Below, in pieces: positions 55,578-63,180 of a stretch of DNA of 64,000 bases. This stretch comes from Saprospiraceae bacterium. GTDB lineage: Bacteria > Bacteroidota > Bacteroidia > Chitinophagales > Saprospiraceae. Position 1 is the first letter of the stretch, and each line of letters opens with the position of its first letter. The position numbers and the translations under genes were made by a program. Under the pieces are notes generated by a model. The model was not told where the DNA came from and did not search any database. It worked only from the letters and a program-made list of their open reading frames with translations. The stretch is from assembly GCA_016722295.1 (NCBI GenBank), contig JADKGL010000030.1, positions 1 to 64,000 of the forward strand, in the 5' to 3' direction.

Positions 55578-56336
55578 TCATTTGTTATTGAATTCAAGTC
55601 GAAATGTTTTCGTATTGAAAAATCGGCTCCTTGTATTTTGCTCAATCTATCTCTCTTCGCCCTTTGGATTGGACCCATTACGAAGCATCACTTGTCATTG
55701 AAATTGTGTTTATCTCTTTTGACAAAATTCTATTGGATTCTGATTTTCCTCAAATCGGTGAACTAATAAAATAAAAACAAAATTTAGGAAAAATTACACA
55801 AATAACTGTTTCACAACGAATTATACAAATTTTTAGAGAAAATATAAAATCAAGAATACAATTCAATTGCAGTTTTTACATTTTCCATAAAGTTTGAAAA
55901 TATACAATTTAATAAATTTATATTTCAATAAATTGCAAAATTATAATATAAAATATCGATATTAAACATAATTATAAGACAAAAATGCCTCATAGTTACT
56001 CATAGTAGAATCGCTTTAAAAAAGTTTTATTTATTAACAAATTATTAGCATATGGAGTGAACTTTTCGCAATCTCATGGCGTTGTATTAGGTAATTTAGG
56101 GTGTTCTCATAGTGTTATTATTAAGGAGGTCGGGCCGCTCGGTTCCGGCCTCTTTTTTTTGAATAAAGTTTCGTTTCAAACAATCCAAAAAGCTCCAAAT
56201 CAAAATCTAATTTTCGTAGTTTCCAATTTTCAACTTATAGGCTTGTTATTGCTACCATTTTGTTGAATAAAAATACAATTAATCCAATCCACTATGAATT
56301 TGGTTATGAAAATACAAGAAGTATTTTTAGCCTAAA
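55578..56336. other. Long intergenic region with a strong terminator and a possible small RNA
   Basis: About 760 bases with no supported protein gene. The left part is AT-rich without structure. At 56126-56160 a GC-rich intrinsic terminator follows a moderately structured stretch from about 56040. No coding gene ends there, so a short untranslated transcript on the plus strand is possible. The short frame at 56057-56266 reads through the terminator hairpin and is not believed. Confidence 0.5.
56126..56160 (+). terminator. Strong intrinsic terminator without an upstream coding gene
   Basis: GAGGTCGG (56126-56133) pairs with CCGGCCTC (56145-56152; one G-T pair) around an 11-base loop, followed by eight T residues. 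It is unusually GC-rich for this window. It may end a small RNA of 100-150 bases. Confidence 0.75.
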
Positions 56337-56882
56337 TTACTTCCACTCCCATTCTAAATCTATTCGATAGATAATTCCCAAGTTTAATGCTAAGTCCTTT
56401 AATCGAGCAATTAAGGCATCTATATTTTTAATTTTTAGTTTGGGGAATATAAATGTTACACCATTTTGCAAACTGACGTAAACTGTTGAACCAGTTTCAT
56501 ACATTTCTGTGATCTCCGTAGTGGCGATTCTCGATTCGCTACCATCATCTATTATAATAAAATACTTATCTTGAATTTCTAAAGAAGCAACTCGACCAAG
56601 TTTATTCTTATACTTCCGATCTATGATCTTCTTAAAATGCTTACTATAATTACTTCGCTCCCAAATGGGATAAACATAAAACCAAATTGAAGCAACAATT
56701 AAAAGTATTGATCCAAAAACAGTTTTGCCATCATACAATGAATATAATCCCAATCCTATGTAAAACGCTAAAAACAAATATTTTGTCCTTTGTCTTTTTC
56801 TTTGAATAGCCTCAGATCGAGAAGCATTCCAAAGTTGGTAGGTCAAGAAATCTTGTTCATCAATTTTGTATTCAATGATCAT
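56337..56882 (-). CDS. YcxB-like membrane protein
   Basis: 181 residues: a charged start (MIIEYKIDEQDFLTYQLWNAS), a basic stretch (QRKRQRTKY), two adjoining membrane helices (about 31-47 and 55-70), then YSKHFKKIIDRKYKN and a cytoplasmic beta domain containing RIATTEITEMYETGSTVYVSL and GVTFIFPKLKI. This is the YcxB-like arrangement. The function of the family is unknown. A TATATTTG box 11 bases before the ATG would give a nearly leaderless transcript. Confidence 0.75.
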   Translation of the reverse strand: MIIEYKIDEQDFLTYQLWNASRSEAIQRKRQRTKYLFLAFYIGLGLYSLYDGKTVFGSILLIVASIWFYVYPIWERSNYSKHFKKIIDRKYKNKLGRVASLEIQDKYFIIIDDGSESRIATTEITEMYETGSTVYVSLQNGVTFIFPKLKIKNIDALIARLKDLALNLGIIYRIDLEWEWK

Positions 56883-56892
56883 TAATTTTTAA

Positions 56893-56900
56893 CAAATATA
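56893..56900 (-). promoter_or_regulatory. Candidate -7 box of the YcxB-like gene
   Basis: TATATTTG on the minus strand. The distance to the ATG at 56882 leaves only about 4 bases of leader. Confidence 0.45.
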
Positions 56901-56953
56901 ATCATTAATTCTATAAACCACAATTTCGAAATCATTAACTAAAGATAAATGCA

Positions 56954-56961
56954 TAACTTTG
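56954..56961 (+). promoter_or_regulatory. Candidate -7 box of the Gre-like gene
   Basis: TAACTTTG, a TAnnTTTG match, 17 bases before the GTG at 56978. Confidence 0.5.
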
Positions 56962-56977
56962 ATAAAAACTAAGCCAC

Positions 56978-57427
56978 GTGTCTATCAAAAATAAATTACT
57001 CCAACATTGTAAAGAGCTGATTGAAGCGCGACTCAAGAACGCAGAAGATGCAATGAATCGAGCACAAGAATCTGCCAATGACAATGAAAAAAGCAGTGCG
57101 GGTGATAAATTCGAGACTGGACGAGCAATGGGACATCTAGAGAAAGAAATGTTTTCGAGACAATATCAAGAGTCACTCCTTGCCTTACAGAAAATTCAAA
57201 GCATAGAATCTAAAACTGGGACACAAGAGATTGCCTTAGGATCACTCGTTGAAATAGACACAAAATTCTATTTAATTGCTATTGGACTTGGCAAAGTCAA
57301 TTTTGAAGACAGAGAGTATTATATCGTTTCAGAAGAATCACCATTAGGACAAAGTATTATCGGTTTGAGAAAAAATGATACTATAACGATAAATAAAGTA
57401 AAAATGCAAATCATTGATATACAATAA
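56978..57427 (+). CDS. GreA/GreB-like protein, GTG start
   Basis: 149 residues starting at GTG. The N-terminal 80 residues form a helical hairpin (ELIEARLKNAEDAMNRAQES, NDNEKSSAGDKFETGRAM), and the C-terminal 60 residues are the FKBP-like Gre fold (ALGSLVEIDTKFYLIAIGLG, YYIVSEESPLGQSIIGLRKN). Gre factors rescue backtracked RNA polymerase via acidic residues at the hairpin tip. Bacteroidota carry such divergent members in addition to true GreA. Related entries are sometimes labelled 3-oxoacyl-ACP synthase, which does not fit this sequence. Confidence 0.78.
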   Translation: MSIKNKLLQHCKELIEARLKNAEDAMNRAQESANDNEKSSAGDKFETGRAMGHLEKEMFSRQYQESLLALQKIQSIESKTGTQEIALGSLVEIDTKFYLIAIGLGKVNFEDREYYIVSEESPLGQSIIGLRKNDTITINKVKMQIIDIQ

Positions 57428-57454
57428 TTTATAATTGTAAATAGTTGTAATTAT

Positions 57455-57502
57455 TTCTTAATATTGGTATGTGTTAAAAATAAAGTATACCGATATTAAG
57501 AA
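57455..57502. promoter_or_regulatory. 16-base inverted repeat at the fic promoter, likely operator
   Basis: TTCTTAATATTGGTAT at 57455-57470 and ATACCGATATTAAGAA at 57487-57502 are inverted copies with one mismatch and a 16-base spacer. The right arm ends 6 bases before the -7 box at 57509-57516, so a bound protein would cover the promoter. No T run follows, so it is not a terminator. The Fic protein it precedes has a C-terminal helix-turn-helix-like segment, so autoregulation is inferred. Confidence 0.65.
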
Positions 57503-57508
57503 AAAATG

Positions 57509-57516
57509 TAACTTTG
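57509..57516 (+). promoter_or_regulatory. -7 box of fic; supports a leaderless start at 57522
   Basis: TAACTTTG fits TAnnTTTG. Transcription about 7 bases downstream would begin at or next to the ATG at 57522, which rules against the longer frame from 57471. Confidence 0.6.
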
Positions 57517-57521
57517 TGGGT

Positions 57522-58514
57522 ATGAACTGGAAGAACTATCCATATGAATTTGATGGTCTATCATCCTATCTCCAAAGGATCGAAGAGAAGAAGTCTAGGC
57601 TCGATGCCTTAAGGCCACTTCCTTCTTATGCCGTAGCTAAGCTGAAGGAAAGCTTAAATCTAGAATGGACTTATAATTCCAATAGTATAGAAGGAAATAC
57701 CCTAACATTGCGCGAGACGAAGATGGTGATTGAAGATGGCTTTACGATCAAAGGCAAGTCATTGAGAGAACATTTTGAAGCTGTGAATCATCATGATGCT
57801 ATAGAGTTTGTTGAGCAATTGGTGAGTAGTCAAGAGCCTTTAACCAGACGATTGATTTGTGAAGTTCATGGTTTGGTTCTACAGAAGATAGAAAAAGAAT
57901 ATGCTGGAAGATTTCGCAATTCTGGCGTAAGAATTTCTGGTGCCAATTTTGTTCCACCCAATGCATTAAAGATCGATGCATTAATGGAAGAATTGATAGA
58001 CTGGGCAAATCATTCGGATCATTTGGATGATATAATTCGCGCTACGATATTCCATCACAGATTTGTACATATTCATCCATTTTTTGATGGTAATGGACGC
58101 ACAGTGCGCTTGATCTTTAATTTACTTTTGATGAGGCGTTCTTACCCTCCTGCGATTATATTAAAAAATGACCGGAAGAAATATTATGATGCCTTGAATA
58201 AAGCCAATGAAGGTGATTACTCAAAATTGGTTTTATTGGTATGTCAAGCAATAGAGAGGAGTCTAGATATTTATTTAAGCAGTCTTGAAAATACTTATGA
58301 AGAGTATCAGGAGATCTCAAAGATAGTGAGTGAACCTTCCTTTCCTTATGGCCAAGAGTACATCAGTCTGTTGGCTAGACAAGGAAAGATAGATGCGTTC
58401 AAAGAAGGGAAAAATTGGCTTACCAAAAAGACGGCAATCAAGAATTATATGGAGACTCGAAGTCGAAAATCCAGATCTAAAGTCTTGACCATTGGAGAAG
58501 ATTTTTTGGAATAG
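57522..58514 (+). CDS. Fic-domain AMP-transferase with C-terminal DNA-binding segment
   Basis: 330 residues from MNWKNYPYEFDG. The Fic active-site loop is intact: HPFFDGNGRTVR with catalytic His185. An inhibitory helix motif lies N-terminally (S53-NSI-E57-G58), so it is a class II Fic whose activity is held in check by its own Glu. The C-terminal 60 residues (YGQEYISLLARQGKIDAFKE, GKNWLTKKTAIKNY) look like the MerR-like/HTH segment found after Fic domains. Fic enzymes transfer AMP or other groups to protein hydroxyls. The start is chosen because the promoter box lies inside the longer frame. An inverted repeat covers its promoter. Confidence 0.9.
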   Translation: MNWKNYPYEFDGLSSYLQRIEEKKSRLDALRPLPSYAVAKLKESLNLEWTYNSNSIEGNTLTLRETKMVIEDGFTIKGKSLREHFEAVNHHDAIEFVEQLVSSQEPLTRRLICEVHGLVLQKIEKEYAGRFRNSGVRISGANFVPPNALKIDALMEELIDWANHSDHLDDIIRATIFHHRFVHIHPFFDGNGRTVRLIFNLLLMRRSYPPAIILKNDRKKYYDALNKANEGDYSKLVLLVCQAIERSLDIYLSSLENTYEEYQEISKIVSEPSFPYGQEYISLLARQGKIDAFKEGKNWLTKKTAIKNYMETRSRKSRSKVLTIGEDFLE

Positions 58515-58527
58515 AAATTATAATATG

Positions 58528-58560
58528 AAAAACCTGTGTTAGTTTGATGCAGGTTTTTTT
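58528..58560. terminator. Bidirectional intrinsic terminator between fic and the convergent gene
   Basis: AAAAACCTG and CAGGTTTTT form a stem around a 13-base loop with T runs on both strands. It lies between two convergent genes and can serve both. Confidence 0.75.
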
Positions 58561-58645
58561 ATTTATTCAATTATTCGTACTTTTAATATTCTATTTGAAC
58601 TATCAAGAAAGTAGTAGTATAAATTATATTTTAGAAGTAAACTAA

Positions 58646-59275
58646 TTAGAAAATTGTAGGTATAAAATTATCATTATTGATAATAGATGCTGAATTTCCG
58701 GTAGCTCGAATCACATATAAGCCATTATTCATAGCCATTGTATCTGAATCTTCTTCCGCTCTAAGATATGCCATAGCGCCATAAATTTTGAAAGAATGAT
58801 ATTCTGCAAGCCAAGTTTTTGCTTTGGATAATTTAGATAAAAAGCGCTTGACATCATTTGCTCGGAGAGTTGTTTTAACTTCCACAATGACTATCTCAGT
58901 ACCATTATGTGCAATAATGTCAAATTCATAATTTTCTCCATTGTGATTCCCTTTTCTTCGCTGGGAAGTATCATGAACATCTATTCCTTTTTGTCTTAAA
59001 AGATTTATTAGATCACCTTCGACAAGACTTTCGATTAATTTACCCCATTGCGAAGTGAATAATTCGTTTGCTTCCTTAATTTTTTTATCTGTCTCTTTGA
59101 ATTTTGCATCTGTCTCTTTGAATTTTGCGTCAGTTTCTTTCATCATAGCAAGTGTCTCTGAAAATTTATGATTCAATATTTTTTCAGTCTCCTTAAACTT
59201 TGCATCAGTTTCCTTTTGACTGATTATTAACTCAGAAAGCATATTTTGTAATTGTTCAAAAGAAACATTAGGCAT
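58646..59275 (-). CDS. Coiled-coil protein with PD-(D/E)XK nuclease-like domain
   Basis: 209 residues. The first 75 form a heptad coiled coil with three near-identical repeats of KFKETDA. The second half resembles DUF3782-type PD-(D/E)XK domains: GENYEFDIIAHNGTEIVIVE followed by VKTTL, with Asp in EFDII and Glu-x-Lys in IVEVKTT as the likely metal-binding residues. Nuclease activity is not certain; many such proteins are uncharacterised. Convergent with fic. Confidence 0.75.
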   Translation of the reverse strand: MPNVSFEQLQNMLSELIISQKETDAKFKETEKILNHKFSETLAMMKETDAKFKETDAKFKETDKKIKEANELFTSQWGKLIESLVEGDLINLLRQKGIDVHDTSQRRKGNHNGENYEFDIIAHNGTEIVIVEVKTTLRANDVKRFLSKLSKAKTWLAEYHSFKIYGAMAYLRAEEDSDTMAMNNGLYVIRATGNSASIINNDNFIPTIF

Positions 59276-59322
59276 AATCTATATTTTTAGTATAAAACAA
59301 TAAGCTTATAAAATTAGTTCAT

Positions 59323-59355
59323 AAAAAAAACCCGTATCTCTATGACACGGGTTTT
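59323..59355 (-). terminator. Intrinsic terminator of the POT transporter gene
   Basis: On the minus strand AAAACCCGT and ACGGGTTTT pair around an 11-base loop and are followed by T residues. It lies 25 bases after the stop of the transporter gene. Confidence 0.85.
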
Positions 59356-59379
59356 CTATTTATTTTAAATAAATTTCAT

Positions 59380-60873
59380 TTATTTAATGCCGTGCATTTT
59401 TGCTTGAAGCCATTTTGACATCAATAAAAGTATCACACCTGCGATTCCTGCCATCACTACGAACAGCATAAAGAAATCATATGTATTGTTCATTGCATAT
59501 CCTAAAAATGAAGTTGGTTTTCCTTCTTCTGGATAAAGCGCTGAAAGCATACCGGCAAATTTATTAGCAGTAGCATTTGCTAAAAACCAGACACCCATCA
59601 ATAATGAAGCGAGACGAGCTGGTGATAATTTATTCACCATGGATAATCCAATTGGTGATAAACACAATTCACCAAAAGTATGAATCAAATACAATCCTGT
59701 CAACCAAAAGATACTTACTTTAGATGAAGCATCCACACCTTTTACACCAAATGAAATATAGAAATAACCTAATGCTAAAAGCAATAATCCTAAAGCTTGT
59801 TTTGTAGTCGATGCAGGTTGCTTATCACCCATCCGCAACCACATAGCTGAGAATATTGGGGCAAAGATTACTATGAATATCGCATTAAAGCTATTAAACC
59901 AACTGGCTGGCATTGTCCAACCAAAAAATGTTCTATTCGTTTGTTCATCTGCAAAAAATGTAAGTGATGCTCCAGCTTGTTCAAAAGCTGACCAAAAAAA
60001 TACCACAAAGAATGCTGCGATAAAAATCACCCAAATTCGATCTTTTTCCATTGAATTCAAAGAGCGATCCAAAATGATCGTCATAGGAATACTGATCGCT
60101 AATGCAAAAATTATAGACCCAAAAAAATCAAATTTTATACCCCAATAAAACAATGCAAATAATGCAAAGGATCCCAATGTGATAGCTAACATTTGATTGG
60201 TTTCAAAAGTACTGGTAGTTTGTGATTCACCTTCTTTTAATCTAGCTTTGTTAGGTTCTGCTCCGATCTGATATCCAGTAGGTGACACTAGGTATGTGCT
60301 TTTTAACCAATAAAAAGCTCCTGTCCCAATCAGCATCCCTATTCCAGCTGCGAGGAATCCCCATTTGAAAGCGACATTTTCACCCAAATACCCACAGACT
60401 AATGGTGCGAAGAAAGCACCTAAGTTGATCCCCATATAAAAGATTGTATAGGCTGGATCCAATCGTTTGTCGTTCTCAGGATATAATTGTCCTACCATCG
60501 TAGAGATATTGGGTTTAAAGAATCCATTTCCAAAAACCAAAAGTCCAAGTCCCACATACATTAACATGTGACTTGAAGCCTCTCCAGAAAAATAAAGACA
60601 GAACTGACCAGCAGCCATCAATAATCCTCCTAGGAGAATGGATTTGCGATTGCCCCAATAACGGTCTGCCATATATCCACCTATAATAGGTGTGAGATAA
60701 ACAAGTCCAGTAAATGTACCGTATAATTCTGAGGACAAGCCTTTGTCCATGAGCAATTGCTTCGTCAAGAAAAGCACTAGAATCGCTCTCATTCCATAAT
60801 AACTAAAACGCTCCCACATTTCAGTAAAAAAGAGCAAGTAGAGACCTTTAGGATGTCCAGTTTGATTTGACAT
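59380..60873 (-). CDS. POT-family proton-dependent peptide transporter
   Basis: 497 residues with about 14 membrane helices. Family motifs: FTEMWERFSYYGMRAILVLFL (the ExxERFxYYG motif), GGYMADRYWGNRKS, and FYMGINLGAFFAPLVCGYLG; near the end FGELCLSPIGLSMVNKLSP. POT transporters import di- and tripeptides with protons across the inner membrane. It is monocistronic with its own terminator. Confidence 0.94.
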   Translation of the reverse strand: MSNQTGHPKGLYLLFFTEMWERFSYYGMRAILVLFLTKQLLMDKGLSSELYGTFTGLVYLTPIIGGYMADRYWGNRKSILLGGLLMAAGQFCLYFSGEASSHMLMYVGLGLLVFGNGFFKPNISTMVGQLYPENDKRLDPAYTIFYMGINLGAFFAPLVCGYLGENVAFKWGFLAAGIGMLIGTGAFYWLKSTYLVSPTGYQIGAEPNKARLKEGESQTTSTFETNQMLAITLGSFALFALFYWGIKFDFFGSIIFALAISIPMTIILDRSLNSMEKDRIWVIFIAAFFVVFFWSAFEQAGASLTFFADEQTNRTFFGWTMPASWFNSFNAIFIVIFAPIFSAMWLRMGDKQPASTTKQALGLLLLALGYFYISFGVKGVDASSKVSIFWLTGLYLIHTFGELCLSPIGLSMVNKLSPARLASLLMGVWFLANATANKFAGMLSALYPEEGKPTSFLGYAMNNTYDFFMLFVVMAGIAGVILLLMSKWLQAKMHGIK

Positions 60874-61007
60874 ATTTTATTTTATTTAGTTAGAAAATGG
60901 TTTTCGTTTGTTAAAATTAACGAAGTATTTGAATATAGACTACTATTTTATTCATTTTAGCCTATTTTTTGGCTTAAAATTGGGAATCTTATCGATTTTG
61001 AGCCCAT

Positions 61008-61460
61008 TTATACTCCGAATTGCGCCAAATGATGGTCCAAATGTTTGTACATCATATTATTCCATTCTGCGATGGATAGTTTTCCAAAAGAATGGGATTC
61101 TTTGTTTTCAAATGAGGCACTACCCAATTGAAGCGTCCGTTCCATGTATTCTTTTAGCCTTTTTTTCTCAGTTAAAAAGTCCCTATCTCCTTTGATTAAA
61201 AATTGAGGAGCAGTAGGAGAATTTTTAGGATAAGGGCCTTCATTGACTACTTTCCCCTTAACGAATTGTTTTAATATAAACTTCATGAGGGCATTTGGTT
61301 TAGGGTGGATGTTGTCATAAATCATTTCATATGTGACATTGCAATGCGCCAACATTTGAGATACAGACATTTTTCCCCATTGCGCTTTGGTGTCTGGATT
61401 TAATTTATCAATTCTATTTAGGATCTCATCTACACTATTTCTTTCAAATACGCTTTTCAT
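61008..61460 (-). CDS. DUF1569-domain protein (DinB-like fold)
   Basis: 150 residues matching DUF1569: WGKMSVSQMLAHCNVTYEM near the start, NEGPYPKNSPTAPQFLIK in the middle, and HSFGKLSIAEWNNMMYKHLDHHLAQF at the end. The His in MLAHC and the HLDHH motif fall where DinB-like proteins bind a metal. Function unknown; cytoplasmic. A TACATTTG box lies 18-25 bases before the ATG. Confidence 0.85.
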   Translation of the reverse strand: MKSVFERNSVDEILNRIDKLNPDTKAQWGKMSVSQMLAHCNVTYEMIYDNIHPKPNALMKFILKQFVKGKVVNEGPYPKNSPTAPQFLIKGDRDFLTEKKRLKEYMERTLQLGSASFENKESHSFGKLSIAEWNNMMYKHLDHHLAQFGV

Positions 61461-61477
61461 TTTTTAAAATTTTGATA

Positions 61478-61485
61478 CAAATGTA
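61478..61485 (-). promoter_or_regulatory. Candidate -7 box of the DUF1569 gene
   Basis: TACATTTG on the minus strand, leaving a leader of about 11 bases before the ATG at 61460. Confidence 0.5.
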
Positions 61486-61504
61486 ATCAAATATCCGAAT
61501 TACA

Positions 61505-61512
61505 TATTTTTG
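61505..61512 (+). promoter_or_regulatory. Candidate -7 box of the beta-helix gene
   Basis: TATTTTTG, 45 bases before the ATG at 61557. A weaker match (TATTTTCG) lies immediately before the ATG at 61546-61553. The divergent DUF1569 box is only 20 bases away. Confidence 0.4.
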
Positions 61513-61556
61513 GGTAAAATATTATTTCTGATGAAAAAAAATCCATATTTTCGGCG

Positions 61557-62846
61557 ATGAAATTATTTAATTTTATTATCATTTCTCTAATGGCTCATAG
61601 TGTTATGGCAACAATTTGGTATGTCGGACCGAATCGAAATTATAAGACTTGCAAGGATGTTCAAGCTCTTGTAAAAAATGGTGATACAGTGAGCATTGCA
61701 GAAGCTGTTTATCGCGATGTCGTACAAGTGAGTTGGACCGCAGATCAACTTTATATTCTTGGTGAAGGCAATGGACCGAGATTGGAAGCAGGTGCAAACA
61801 TTGCTAATGATCAAAGTAATGGAAAAGGAATTTTTGTGGTGAGAGGAAAAAATTGCATTATAGAAAATATCGAATTTGCCAATGCAAAAGTAGTCGATCA
61901 CAATGGTGCTGGAATCCGTCAAGAAGGTGCAAATGTCTTGGTGAAAAATTGTCGATTTGTAGGCAATGAAATGGGATTGCTTTGTGGTGTAATTGCCTCC
62001 TGTACTATCATTATGGAACACAATGTATTTGAAAATAATGGAAGTCCTTCAAATCCTGGATATCAGCACAATGTCTACATTGGTCATATTGATACTTTTA
62101 TTTTTCGATATAATTATTCAAAAGATGCGATTGCAGAAGGCCACGAGTTAAAGAGTCGCGCAAAATATAATATCATCCTTTACAATAGAATCTCAAATGA
62201 AAATACTGTGGACAGTAGGACTATAGACCTGCCCAATGGCGGCACTTCCATCATCATGGGAAATATCATCGAACAAGGTGAATCATCGGCAAATACCAAT
62301 TTATTTGGATATGGACTAGAAGGCTTGAGTAATGCCGCACCACATGAATGCTATGTAGTGAACAATACTTTCATCAATAAAAAAAATCGAGGAAGTTTCA
62401 TTCAATGCCAAAATGGAACATCACTTCTTTTTGCAAAAAATAATATCATTGCAGGTGCAAACACAGCAGGATTTATAGTGGGGAATATTTCACGAATAGA
62501 CAGTTCAAATAATTTGCATTATAGCATGATATCTTCAGCAGGATTTGTGGATGCAGTTCAATATAATTATCATTTATCTCCAAACTCTATGGCGATCAAT
62601 CGAGGCATCGATATTCAAGAAAATGTCTTGGGCATTTCCTTAATTCCAAATATAGAATATACCTACGATGCCAAACAAAAAGTAAAAATGATACAAGGTC
62701 AAATCGATATTGGCGCATTCGAATATCAAGGCACAGTAGCACAATACGATCATCAAGAAAATCGATTTGAACTTTTTCCAAATCCTGTGAATTCAACTTT
62801 AACTATTCGATTTGATCTTAAGCTAAATGACTTACCATTCCTATAA
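61557..62846 (+). CDS. Secreted right-handed beta-helix protein, T9SS tail broken by frameshift
   Basis: 429 residues in the open frame. Signal peptide FIIISLMAHSVMAT, then a YVGPNRNYKTCKDVQALVKNG start and repeating beta-helix turns (CIIENIEFANAKV, VLVKNCRFVGNEMG, TIIMEHNVFENNGS, AEGHELKSRAKYNIILYNR), as in pectate-lyase-like or DUF1565/NosD-type proteins. After ELFPNPVNSTLTIRF, the start of a T9SS type A sorting domain, the frame ends at 62846. The rest of the sorting domain continues in other frames to 62988. It was probably a secreted carbohydrate-binding or -degrading protein. No catalytic residues can be named. Confidence 0.85.
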   Translation: MKLFNFIIISLMAHSVMATIWYVGPNRNYKTCKDVQALVKNGDTVSIAEAVYRDVVQVSWTADQLYILGEGNGPRLEAGANIANDQSNGKGIFVVRGKNCIIENIEFANAKVVDHNGAGIRQEGANVLVKNCRFVGNEMGLLCGVIASCTIIMEHNVFENNGSPSNPGYQHNVYIGHIDTFIFRYNYSKDAIAEGHELKSRAKYNIILYNRISNENTVDSRTIDLPNGGTSIIMGNIIEQGESSANTNLFGYGLEGLSNAAPHECYVVNNTFINKKNRGSFIQCQNGTSLLFAKNNIIAGANTAGFIVGNISRIDSSNNLHYSMISSAGFVDAVQYNYHLSPNSMAINRGIDIQENVLGISLIPNIEYTYDAKQKVKMIQGQIDIGAFEYQGTVAQYDHQENRFELFPNPVNSTLTIRFDLKLNDLPFL

Positions 62847-62988
62847 TTTATAGCCTCTCAGGACAGAAATGCAAAATAGATTTTATAAAAATGGCGCTCA
62901 TGAAATCCATGCAGATCTTAGTCAAATTCATAGTGGGATTTATGTTTTAGAATATGATAATGTTAGGAGAAAATTTGTGGTGAGGTGA
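62847..62988 (+). pseudogene. Displaced end of the T9SS sorting tail
   Basis: Just after 62846 another frame reads IYSLSGQK, and after one more shift MQNRFYKNGAHEIHADLSQ then HSGIYVLEYDN and KFVVR to a TGA at 62986-62988. Together these restore a complete type A sorting domain for the upstream gene. Two single-base changes, near 62835-62845 and at about 62867, are enough to rejoin it. Confidence 0.8.
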
Positions 62989-63180
62989 AGTTAGAGTTGC
63001 TAGAAGAATAACCCATCTCCTGACCCTTCCCTTGTTAGGGAAGGGGAACATGATTTTGTTTAAAATTTTAATTGTATTTAAAATTGGTATATACTCAAAA
63101 ATAGTTGGTAAAATCTTTATAATTGCTTTGTATTAATTTAAAAAGATTTGAGTTTTAGTTCAAGTATCAAAAATTTTGGA
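62931..63180. repeat. Degenerate direct repeat, left copy
   Basis: Shares three blocks in order with 63720-64000: TAGTGGGATTTATGTTTTA (62931), the GACCCTTCC hairpin (63022-63048) and TTGCTTTGTATTAATTTAA (63123). It begins inside the sorting-tail codons of the beta-helix gene and continues past its stop. Confidence 0.7.

Noticed and set aside
56057..56266. 69-codon plus frame
   Set aside because: It reads straight through the GC-rich terminator hairpin and its T run, and has no family signs.
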